A stretch of DNA of 12,486 nt from an uncultured Bacilli bacterium (GTDB lineage: Bacteria; Bacillota_I; Bacilli_A; RFN20; CAG-631), in NCBI GenBank assembly GCA_934202505.1, contig CAKPXW010000043.1, positions 1 through 12,486 of the forward strand. The letters run 5' to 3'. The stretch's first letter is position 1; every line of letters begins with the position of its first letter. Made by a program: the position numbers and the translations under genes. Shown here one piece after another: positions 1 to 7,400 of the stretch. The notes under the pieces were generated by a model. That model had not been told where the DNA came from and ran no database searches. It saw nothing but the letters and a program-made list of their open reading frames with translations.

Positions 1-1268
1 GATATATAGTATTTATTTACTCTTTTTTCGTAATTAAATAAGCTTAATTGATCGGCTTTTTTCTCGTTTTTTTCTTTTTTAAGTTTAATAGTTTTTTTGG
101 CTATTTCTATTTCTTTTTCATATTCTAATTTTTCTTTAACATCTTCAGAAGGCAAATAATCATCATTATATCGCTTTACAAGTATACAAGGAAATAATCC
201 AAATTTATCATTTTGATTTTTAGAATTAACAAAATATGTTTTGTAAACTTTAGAATAAATTATTCCATCATCACCTGTTTCAATATCTTTTGTCCAAAAA
301 TTTTTTATAAAATGTTGTTCTTCACGTTCATAAAGGCGATCTCTACATTCATCAGCAGATAATAAAAATACATTATCAAGAGTTTTAGGATGTTTAAGAA
401 TAATTTCTTTTTCTTTATCAGAAAAACAATTATTATAAAAATCATTATTTAAATATTTTCTTAAAGAACTATCTTCGTAACTACTACAACCGTTTTCATT
501 AAATTTAACTTCATCGAGCATAGTTGAAGTAATAAGTAATAAACAATAACCATAGGTTCCAATGCATGTCCATTTAATAGGATTATTATTATACATACCA
601 AGTAATGTTGTTTCAAAAGTGAATCTTCTTTCTGGAGGTATCATTTTACAAGTATAAGCATTTTTTTGAAAGTCAGCTTCTTTTTCTTTTTGCTTTTTTA
701 TTTCAGTTAATAATTTAATTGTATCTGCATCATTTTTTTGAATATAAATTTTATGAAGCAAAATTCTAAAAAGACTTATAAAATAGATTTTATATTTATT
801 TATATAATTATAAAATTCTGTATTATTTTTAATATGCTTACTAAAATCTTTATTTTTTAATGATTTAATAACTAATGGAATCAAAGAAAAATCAACTTTA
901 ATATAATTTATACTAATAAGTTTTATATATTTTTCTAAAATATCAAGGGAATAATTTGTGTTTTCAAGTAATTGTTTATATATTTTTTTAGCTTTTTTAT
1001 GATCATTTTTTGAATAAGCAAGTTCTGCTTGCATTATTAAATCATTATCTAATGAATCAAGGCTGATGTTTTCATTATTATTATCATCATAAGTTACATT
1101 ATCTAGATTAAATAAATCATCTAAGTTACTTAAATCAGTAGTATCACTATCATTTAAGCCTTCCAATAAATCTAATTTATCATTTTTCTTTTCAAGTTTG
1201 CTTCCGCATTCTGGACAAAAAGCAAATTCATCATTAAATTCTAGTTTACATTTTACACACTTTTTCAT
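1..1268 (-). CDS. Zinc-ribbon, TPR-like and DUF6273-like protein (3' end cut by window start)
   Basis: I read 422 residues without a stop from the ATG at 1268; the C-terminus lies outside the window. A GAGG ribosome binding site sits 9 bases before the ATG. Residues 4-21 form a zinc ribbon (C4-x2-C7 and C18-x2-C21). Residues 30-75 are an Asp/Asn-rich linker containing DDLFNLD. Residues about 78-190 are helical; the part around 80-115 reads like one TPR-type hairpin. Residues about 220-366 match the pattern I know from DUF6273: PIKW near the start, LLLIT, then SYEDSSLRKYLN, FSDKEKEIIL, FLLSADE and a late FWTK. Residues 367-422 are Lys/Glu-rich coiled coil. There is no signal peptide or membrane segment, so it is probably cytosolic. 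It is a homologue of the protein at 1391-2770 in architecture, not in close sequence. DUF6273 function is unknown to me; a protein- or ligand-binding role is inference. Confidence 0.85.
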   Translation of the reverse strand, partial: MKKCVKCKLEFNDEFAFCPECGSKLEKKNDKLDLLEGLNDSDTTDLSNLDDLFNLDNVTYDDNNNENISLDSLDNDLIMQAELAYSKNDHKKAKKIYKQLLENTNYSLDILEKYIKLISINYIKVDFSLIPLVIKSLKNKDFSKHIKNNTEFYNYINKYKIYFISLFRILLHKIYIQKNDADTIKLLTEIKKQKEKEADFQKNAYTCKMIPPERRFTFETTLLGMYNNNPIKWTCIGTYGYCLLLITSTMLDEVKFNENGCSSYEDSSLRKYLNNDFYNNCFSDKEKEIILKHPKTLDNVFLLSADECRDRLYEREEQHFIKNFWTKDIETGDDGIIYSKVYKTYFVNSKNQNDKFGLFPCILVKRYNDDYLPSEDVKEKLEYEKEIEIAKKTIKLKKEKNEKKADQLSLFNYEKRVNKYYI

Positions 1269-1294
1269 AATAAGTACCTCGTATAAAAATAGTA

Positions 1295-1323
1295 ATTATA
1301 AATAAAAAAAATTAAATTGCTAA
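1295..1323 (-). promoter_or_regulatory. Candidate sigma-A promoter for the partial zinc-ribbon gene
   Basis: On the minus strand a consensus TATAAT (1300 to 1295) is preceded, after a 17-base spacer, by TTAGCA (1323 to 1318), which matches TTGACA at 4 of 6 positions. It lies about 27 bases before the ATG at 1268, leaving a short leader that holds the GAGG site. Just upstream are two copies of ATTCTAGA (about 1325-1332 and 1348-1355) that could be an operator. In such AT-rich sequence a chance TATAAT is common, so this is moderate evidence only. No terminator is visible between this gene and the one before it, so it may also be read through from the main operon. Confidence 0.4.
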
Positions 1324-1390
1324 ATTCTAGATATTTTTAAATCTTGATTCTAGAAACAAGAAAAAAGAAAATAGCCACAAATTTCAGTTT

Positions 1391-2770
1391 TTAAATCTTA
1401 TTTTTTTTAATGATGACTTTAATATAGGGTAGCACGCCATTGACATCTGTTTGATTTATATTATAATTTTCATTAAAATTAATACAATTTTCGATTATTA
1501 CAGGAGCTAAACTACTATTTTTTTTAATCCAAAAATTTTCTGAATATAATTTATTATCTTTATAAGGTTCTATGATAAATTTTTTTAAATCATGCTCATA
1601 TCTAAATGAACTATCAATTAAAAAAGCAGCTTTATTATTGTCTTTATACATCAGTTTTAATTCTTCTTTAGAAAAAGCATTTTTTGCAAAACGATCTATA
1701 GATTCCTTTAAAGTTGAAGATTGATAAGGCGTAATGTACTTTGTATCACTTGAATATCTAGATACAAATAAAATTTTTCTAGGTATACAAAGATAATAAG
1801 GTGCTTCATATTCTAATATGTACCATTCTATCGGCGTTGAATTATATTTACCAAATTTAAACCCTTTTAAATTTAAAATATCAATTCGTAATTGCATTAA
1901 TTCATTAGGAAAATTTTGACTATTTAAAAAATTATCATCATATATTTTTTCAAAATGTTTATAAAAGTAATTTTCAAATTGAAAATCTTCTTTTAATAAA
2001 TTTTCAATTTGTTTTAATTTTTCACCAACTTCTAATATAATATCATCAAAAAATCCATCATAATATTCTGTATAGTTTTTACTTTTAATTTTAAATAAAA
2101 GAATTTTATAATTATCAATATTATTCCATTTTTTTCTTACTAATTCTAAGCATTTTAAAGCAATGTCGAATTTTTGAGCATTAATCATTTTATTAATTTC
2201 TAATAATATTTTATTTTCTTTAATTTGCTCGAATTTATTGCATTCATCACGATATTCATATTCACTTTGATCTGTCTTTTTTGTGGGTGCTTCATCTATT
2301 AAAGATATTATTATTTGCTCTGCAGTTGGATTTAAATTTTCTTTATTTGCTTCTTGAATAACATTATTTAATGAATAAACATTTTCATTTTTTTGAATTT
2401 TTGATGTAGATACAATTGAAGCCTCTTTGACTTTTTTTGCTCTAGATGATTTAACTTTTTCTTTTGCTTGCTTTTCTTTCTCAACTTCTTTTTTTTCTTT
2501 TTGTTCTTTTTCTAAATCTAAAAATGTTTGTTCATTAAATAGTAATCCATCATCATCAAGATTAAAAATATCATCTGTATTATTTTTATTATCAAATAAG
2601 TCATTTTTATCGACTTTTTTACTTTCAAATGTATCATTAAGATTTAAAATATCATCTTCGAAATTTTCATCATCATCTTTTGATATAGAAAACTTATATC
2701 CGCATTCTGGACAAAAATTGTATTCACTTTTTAATTCAAATCCACATTCGGGACAAAATCTATACTTCAT
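1391..2770 (-). CDS. Double zinc-knuckle protein with acidic/coiled linker and C-terminal DUF6273-like domain
   Basis: This protein has 459 residues. The N-terminus is a zinc ribbon of two CPECG knuckles (C6, C9, C20, C23). Residues 31-82 are an acidic low-complexity linker with repeated hydrophobic-in-acid motifs (DDILNLND at 39-46, DDIFNLDDD at 66-74). Residues 85-118 are a Lys/Glu coiled coil, and 165-300 are helical and resemble TPR-type repeats. Residues about 305-455 resemble a diverged DUF6273 domain: FGKYN (306-310), PIEWYILE (313-320), STLKESIDRFAKNAFSKEEL, FWIK (413-416) and GVLPYIKV (445-452). There is no signal peptide or membrane segment. The ATG at 2770 has AAGGA 8 bases upstream and lies 12 bases after the stop of the 191-residue gene, so it belongs to the ATPase operon. 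It could be an adaptor, regulator or effector of that machine. This is inferred from context. Confidence 0.85.
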   Translation of the reverse strand: MKYRFCPECGFELKSEYNFCPECGYKFSISKDDDENFEDDILNLNDTFESKKVDKNDLFDNKNNTDDIFNLDDDGLLFNEQTFLDLEKEQKEKKEVEKEKQAKEKVKSSRAKKVKEASIVSTSKIQKNENVYSLNNVIQEANKENLNPTAEQIIISLIDEAPTKKTDQSEYEYRDECNKFEQIKENKILLEINKMINAQKFDIALKCLELVRKKWNNIDNYKILLFKIKSKNYTEYYDGFFDDIILEVGEKLKQIENLLKEDFQFENYFYKHFEKIYDDNFLNSQNFPNELMQLRIDILNLKGFKFGKYNSTPIEWYILEYEAPYYLCIPRKILFVSRYSSDTKYITPYQSSTLKESIDRFAKNAFSKEELKLMYKDNNKAAFLIDSSFRYEHDLKKFIIEPYKDNKLYSENFWIKKNSSLAPVIIENCINFNENYNINQTDVNGVLPYIKVIIKKNKI

Positions 2771-2782
2771 ATTAAATTTCCT

Positions 2783-3358
2783 TTATAAAGAAACATTTAA
2801 ATAACCATCTAGTGCTTCTTGAATATTACGTAATTTTCCTGTTGCTTTTTCATTGCAATTTTTAATAGAGTTTAATTGACTTTCGATAGTCTTTTTCGAA
2901 CTAGTTAATAAACTACTTGCTTTTTTAATTCCATTATTATCATTTTCAATTTTATGAGTAGTAGCAAGTAATTTATTAGAACACATTTCTATTCTTCTTA
3001 TTTTGTTTTCTAATTGACTAATTTCTCTACACAATCTATCATATTCAGGATTTGCTACTGTAGATGAATTTCCTTCTGAATCTGTTTTGGTAATTGTTTT
3101 AGGAGTAGAAGCTAGTCTTTTTTGCAAAGTATTCTTTTTATTTGTATATTCACTTTTTTTAATATTAATCATTTCTTTTATTTTTAAAGCTTTATTATTT
3201 AACTCTTGATATTGAGAAAATAGTTGATCACATTGTAAGTTTAAATTAGAAAATGCATTTTCTATATTTTGAGTGTTTGCTTCCACTTCATTTGTAAAAT
3301 TTGCAATTGATCTTTGAAAATCATTGACAACATTAAGATTAACACATACCTTTTTCAT
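2783..3358 (-). CDS. 191-residue helical hairpin protein, possibly WXG100/LXG-like
   Basis: I do not recognise a named family. The protein is almost wholly helical and polar. A central loop around residues 84-106 is rich in Thr, Ser, Pro and Asn and separates two long coiled-coil arms, so it should fold as an antiparallel hairpin. Residues about 36-52 (AFSNLNLQCDQLFSQYQEL region) line up by pattern with the WND turn of the small proteins upstream, with Cys in place of the usual Trp. The start codon overlaps the stop of the preceding gene in an ATGA, which implies translational coupling. AAGGA lies about 12 bases before the ATG, inside the end of the upstream gene. No signal peptide or membrane segment is present. 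It could be a long partner or chaperone of the WXG-like proteins, or a secreted LXG-type substrate lacking a toxin domain. Both are inference. Confidence 0.8.
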   Translation of the reverse strand: MKKVCVNLNVVNDFQRSIANFTNEVEANTQNIENAFSNLNLQCDQLFSQYQELNNKALKIKEMINIKKSEYTNKKNTLQKRLASTPKTITKTDSEGNSSTVANPEYDRLCREISQLENKIRRIEMCSNKLLATTHKIENDNNGIKKASSLLTSSKKTIESQLNSIKNCNEKATGKLRNIQEALDGYLNVSL

Positions 3359-3627
3359 AACGAAGAAATTTCCTTTTCAATATTATTTAGTTCATTATCA
3401 ATTTTTGCTGGATTTAAAGAATCTAAAATATTTTCAGCATCAGCTATAGAACTTACAACATAAGTTGCTTGAGTTAATTTAAATCTTACATCAATGTTAT
3501 ATTTGTTAAAAGATAAACCAATTGTATCATTCCATCCGTTTCCACAAGATAATATAGATTCACAAGTAGAAGAAGCAGTTTGTAAATTAGAAAGTGCTTC
3601 ACTAATTTGAAAATTAATTTTATTCAT
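3355..3627 (-). CDS. 90-residue WXG100-like small protein (WND type), second pair
   Basis: This is a small two-helix protein. Its central turn is G31-W32-N33-D34 followed by F40, matching the W-x-D...F form of the WXG100 turn found in many Bacillota T7SS proteins. It has no signal peptide and no membrane segment. The start is set by a perfect AGGAGG ending 5 bases before the ATG; this site overlaps the TAG stop of the 92-residue gene, 9 bases away. Its own TGA overlaps the next start (ATGA). With the neighbouring F-x-NEN protein at 3637-3915 it forms the second of two adjacent pairs. In the WXG100 family such proteins act as hetero- or homodimers recognised by an EssC-type ATPase. That role here is inferred from fold and context. 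Confidence 0.82.
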   Translation of the reverse strand: MNKINFQISEALSNLQTASSTCESILSCGNGWNDTIGLSFNKYNIDVRFKLTQATYVVSSIADAENILDSLNPAKIDNELNNIEKEISSL

Positions 3628-3636
3628 AAAATCCTC

Positions 3637-3915
3637 CTAGTATGTTGAAGAATTATATTTTTCTAAAAATTCTTGAAGTTTTGATAAATAAGATTTTAGT
3701 GCGTTCATTTTCTCAATACATAATTTTAAATTTTCTCGTGTTTTAAGAGTATGGCTACTTGCTCTTTCAAAGTTTTCATTTTGAAAGTTTTTAGAAGCCA
3801 TTATTAAATTTTTACTTAACACACTTGAAAAATGAACTAAAGATTCACATCTTCTTTGAATCTTATAATATTCAATTATAACATTATCAAAATCAATATT
3901 TACACAATCATTCAT
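3637..3915 (-). CDS. 92-residue helical small protein, F-x-NEN type, second pair
   Basis: This is a helix-turn-helix-hairpin sized protein. In place of a W-x-G turn it has F44-Q-N46-E-N48-F, and the second helix (about 50-86) is rich in Leu and Lys with regular heptad-like spacing. The 97-residue protein at 4190-4483 has the same motif (F50-D-N52-E-N54-M) at nearly the same position, so the two are probably paralogues. Start ATG at 3915 lies only 2 bases after the stop of the 85-residue gene, and its AAGGA site is inside the last codons of that gene, so translation is likely coupled. No signal peptide is seen. Pairing with the WND protein encoded immediately downstream is inference. Confidence 0.82.
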   Translation of the reverse strand: MNDCVNIDFDNVIIEYYKIQRRCESLVHFSSVLSKNLIMASKNFQNENFERASSHTLKTRENLKLCIEKMNALKSYLSKLQEFLEKYNSSTY

Positions 3916-3917
3916 TT

Positions 3918-4175
3918 TTATAATTCCTTAATTTCTCTTTCTTCAAGTTTTTCAGCAACATAATTTAAGTCTTTTGTATTTTCTTTTAACTCAGTAGTTA
4001 ATTGTTGCATATAAGAAAGAAATCTTTTAAATTGTGGATCATTCCAAGAACTTTGTAAATTTTCAGCAATAGACATCATTTTATTACTTTCTTGATTTAC
4101 AGCTTGTGAAAAATATTTAATATCTTCAATTAATCTTTTTACAACCGCCTTTGAGGCTTTTCCTGCATCTGCCAT
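3918..4175 (-). CDS. 85-residue WXG100-like small protein (WND type), first pair
   Basis: I place the start at the ATG at 4175, giving 85 residues. An AAAGGAGA site lies 7 bases upstream; an in-frame TTG at 4196 would add seven residues but would put this binding site inside the gene. The protein is two amphipathic helices joined by a turn with S43-W44-N45-D46, followed by F49, F52 and a Leu-rich second helix. This is the pattern of WXG100 proteins whose turn reads W-x-D, and it is the clearest WXG100-like member of the locus. Neither a signal peptide nor a membrane segment is present. The gap to the upstream 97-residue gene is 14 bases and holds part of the ribosome binding site. It is likely a substrate or structural partner of the EssC-like ATPase, probably paired with the F-x-NEN protein upstream. 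Confidence 0.87.
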   Translation of the reverse strand: MADAGKASKAVVKRLIEDIKYFSQAVNQESNKMMSIAENLQSSWNDPQFKRFLSYMQQLTTELKENTKDLNYVAEKLEEREIKEL

Positions 4176-4182
4176 ATAAAAA

Positions 4183-4190
4183 TCTCCTTT
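4183..4190 (-). promoter_or_regulatory. Ribosome binding site that fixes the start of the 85-residue gene
   Basis: AAAGGAGA on the minus strand, 7 bases before the ATG at 4175. It overlaps the last base of the TAA of the preceding gene. Its spacing supports the ATG over the upstream in-frame TTG at 4196. Confidence 0.8.
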
Positions 4191-4483
4191 TACCAACTAC
4201 GCCAAGCTTTTTTTAACTTTTCTGAAAAATCATTTACTGAATCTACAAGTTCTTTTAATTCTCTTTCAGCGCTTTCTAATTTTTGTATATATTTGTTTAT
4301 TAATTCTTTACCACGGGTCATATTTTCATTATCAAATCCCATTTGAGCCATTGAGATATTATGTGATAAACTATTTGCCCCATTATCTAATTTTTTACAT
4401 TTAGTTAATATTTCATTAACACTATTGGTTATTTGTGAAAGACTTTTTACATCGTATTCTTCGATGTTATTATTTAATCTCAT
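4190..4483 (-). CDS. 97-residue helical small protein, F-x-NEN type, first pair
   Basis: The protein is two predicted helices, about residues 12-46 and 55-92, joined by F50-D-N52-E-N54-M. This occupies the place where WXG100 proteins carry W-x-G. The second helix is strongly charged and ends in W94-R-S-W97, giving an aromatic C-terminus. WXG100 substrates often carry their secretion signal at the C-terminus (Y-x3-D/E), but that exact motif is not present. The ATG at 4483 overlaps the TGA of the ATPase gene (ATGA), and an AGGAGA site lies 6 bases upstream inside the end of that gene. It is paralogous by pattern to the 92-residue protein at 3637-3915. A dimer with the adjacent WND protein is inferred. 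Confidence 0.83.
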   Translation of the reverse strand: MRLNNNIEEYDVKSLSQITNSVNEILTKCKKLDNGANSLSHNISMAQMGFDNENMTRGKELINKYIQKLESAERELKELVDSVNDFSEKLKKAWRSW

Positions 4484-7400
4484 TTTAAATCTCCTAAATT
4501 ATGTATATATTTGTAAGTTTCTTTATCATCGTCATATTTAAAATATCTAAATTTCATAAAAGATTGACCTTTTTCCGAAATTAAAGCCATATTTTCATTG
4601 CATGATTGAGCAACTCCATTTTTATATAAGTTGCCAACAAGTTGTGACATTGTCTCTACATATGGGTAATGTAAAATTATATAGTCACTTTCTTGAGCCA
4701 CACTTAAATATCGTTTTAATGAAGAAGTTTTATCAACAGTAAAAATTATAAAGAAATTATTTACTTTGTTTAATGATTCTAACATTTTAAATAAAGTATC
4801 AGCGCCATAAATAGGATCTTCTTTTATAGTGTCTTGCTCATCATCAAAAGAATAGTCATCTTTAAAACTAGTATCATACCAGTCAGGTAAATCATCATCA
4901 GTTTCTTTTTTATTATCTTTCTTTTGTGTGCTAATTGCTTTCTTTTTATTTTCTAAGAAATCTTCAACAACAGTAAGTCCATCTAAAATTAAATAGAATG
5001 GTTCAAATTTTTGCCTTCTATTTTCACTCCTTTCTTTAAAGACAGAATAAGCCTTTTCTAACATATTTAAGTAAGTTTTAGCGTTATATTCTGTGACACT
5101 AGGATGATTACCAAATAAATCACCTATTTCGTAATCTATAGATTCATCAAGTAATAATATTTCTCCAGAGTTTCTTAAAGCTCCAATCATTATTGATTTT
5201 AAAATGTTTGCTTGAATCTTTTCATTTTCACCTAAAATTAATAAAGAATGATTAAATTTGTTAAGTTCAACATTTATTATCGAATGATCATAATAACTTT
5301 CTCCAATAGGAATATAACTTGGTTCATCTTTATCAAATAGACTTTCTTCTTTAGCTTTTTCAAGAGCATAAAGAGGACCATCTTCACCAACAATTGCAAT
5401 GTTAATAGGATAATCTTTCCATTTATCGCGAACTTTTCTTGCGTAGTCGGCTTCTTTATTTTCATGATAAGCAAGACGAATTTTTTCAACAGTATTACCT
5501 TTATCATGACTTACCATAGCAATACCAGGTTTAGTACATTCATTCATGACTCTTATTGCATTTTCTCTATTTAAAATATTTTCTGCATCTTCTATAGCAG
5601 CACCAAAGCAAAATCTACCAGGTACAAATTTTCCAACACAATTCATCATTTTCCTAGAAGCATCTTGGCTAGCAAGTACAACATGAATACCAACAGATCT
5701 AGCTTCTCTTACAATTTGCTCTAATTCTTTAGAAAGCCTATCTGAGCGAGAGATGTCACTTGCATCTTCAGCAAATAGTTTTTGAACTTCATCAATTACA
5801 ACAATAATTCTTGGCATGTGTTTACTATTTTTAGCGTTGTAATCAGCTAAATTTTTGCAATCACAACGTTTAAAAATATTGTTACGTCTTGTTTGCTCAT
5901 TTATTAATGTTTTTAAAATTATTTCAGCTTCTTCTTGTTTACTACTTTCTGCTAAAACTTTAATATGTGGCATTTTAGCACGTGAGCCATAAGTTGCACT
6001 AGATACACCATCTTTAAAATCAATTAAATAAAACTCAAGATCATCAGGAGAATATTTCATACTTCCATTGAAAATCATACTATCGATTAAAGAAGATTTA
6101 CCCATCATTGGCGATCCAATTAATAAATAAGCAATTGGTTTGGCTTCTTCTTTGCCACTAACAGCAAATTCGATATTATAAATTCTGTTTTCGATTTTAC
6201 CAATAGGAATAGAAATACATTCTTTAATGTCTTTAGAATCAATGCTAATTTTTCCAAAATCTAAATCTTCATAAGTTACAACATTATTTGTTTCTTTTTT
6301 AAGTTTAGAAAATGGTTCAAGTAAAGTATCAATATTTTGATTATTAATTGAAAGTAAATCATAACTAATGTCATTGCAATAAATTAAGTCATTAGAAATA
6401 ATTAAATCATTTTTAGCATATAGCGTAGGATTTAATAATTCTTCACTAGAATAGTTATTTTTTAATAAAGAACTTGTTTTAAAAACAATAAAGTAGATTC
6501 CAGTTTTCTTTCCATTTTCAAAAAAGTAATCTAAATCAACACAATTTTCAAATCCATTAGGATAATTATTGATAAAGACTAAAATCAAAGGTTTTACATT
6601 ATCTAAATGAACTTTATTATATTCAAGAATATTAGAAAAGCCTTCATTATCAAGCAAAGAAGATCTTTCTTCTAAAGTCTTTCTTAAACTTGTAAATGAA
6701 TCAATCAGTTGACTTTCAAAATTATATACATCAAGTTTTTTAATTTTATTGAAAAATAATTCATCACTAATAGCATAAATTCTATTGATAAAATTATTCA
6801 TTTCATCATTACTTTTTTTAGATAAATATAAAAACTTTTTATCAAGGTTTGGATAAGAATATAAAAATCTAGTCATTATAGCTTTGATGAAATTAATAGT
6901 AATATTAGAACTATCATTTTTTACATCAAATGATAATATTCCATCATTTGTAGGATTCCAAGATAAAATTTCGTTGTCGTTAATAGCAAAAGGAATTTTA
7001 AGACTTTGTACATAATTTTTTTCTATATGTATCTTATTAAAGTCAAAAACATTAAGCATTTTTTCTTTTTCTTCTTTTTGCTTTTCAATTTCATCTAATA
7101 GTCTTTTTCTTTCACTTTCTAATCTTTTAATTGTATCCTTTAAAGTAGGAATTTTTAAGTCAAGATCAGGCTTTATATAATATGTTTCATAATATTGTTT
7201 ATGCTTGTTAGAATTAATATATGTATCATATAAAATGTATAAATATTTACACAATTTAATACAATAAGTTTCATTAACACCTTCAGAAGACATATCTTTT
7301 AAAGTTTGCATAATATTTTTTTCACATACACTTAATGTTATATCAATATCTTTAAACGAAATTGAAGGGATTATAATATCTTGAGTGCATACTACTCTAC

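Noticed and set aside
2427..2804. Plus-strand 125-codon open frame
   Set aside because: It is antisense to the Lys/Glu coiled coil and acidic linker of the zinc-ribbon protein; the product is a Ser/Phe-rich mirror of that low-complexity DNA and has no proper context.
4176..4196. Seven-residue N-terminal extension of the 85-residue protein from a TTG start
   Set aside because: The AAAGGAGA site lies inside this extension, 7 bases before the ATG at 4175, which therefore is the better start.
4480..4483. Mycoplasma-type code with TGA read as Trp
   Set aside because: TGA ends the ATPase and the 90-residue gene in ATGA overlaps with well-placed starts, and Trp is coded by TGG throughout, so TGA is a stop.
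5277..5507. Minus-strand 76-codon open frame inside the ATPase gene
   Set aside because: Shifted frame of the ATPase coding sequence, Lys/Ile/Leu-rich composition, no ribosome binding site; the ATPase frame is clearly the real one.
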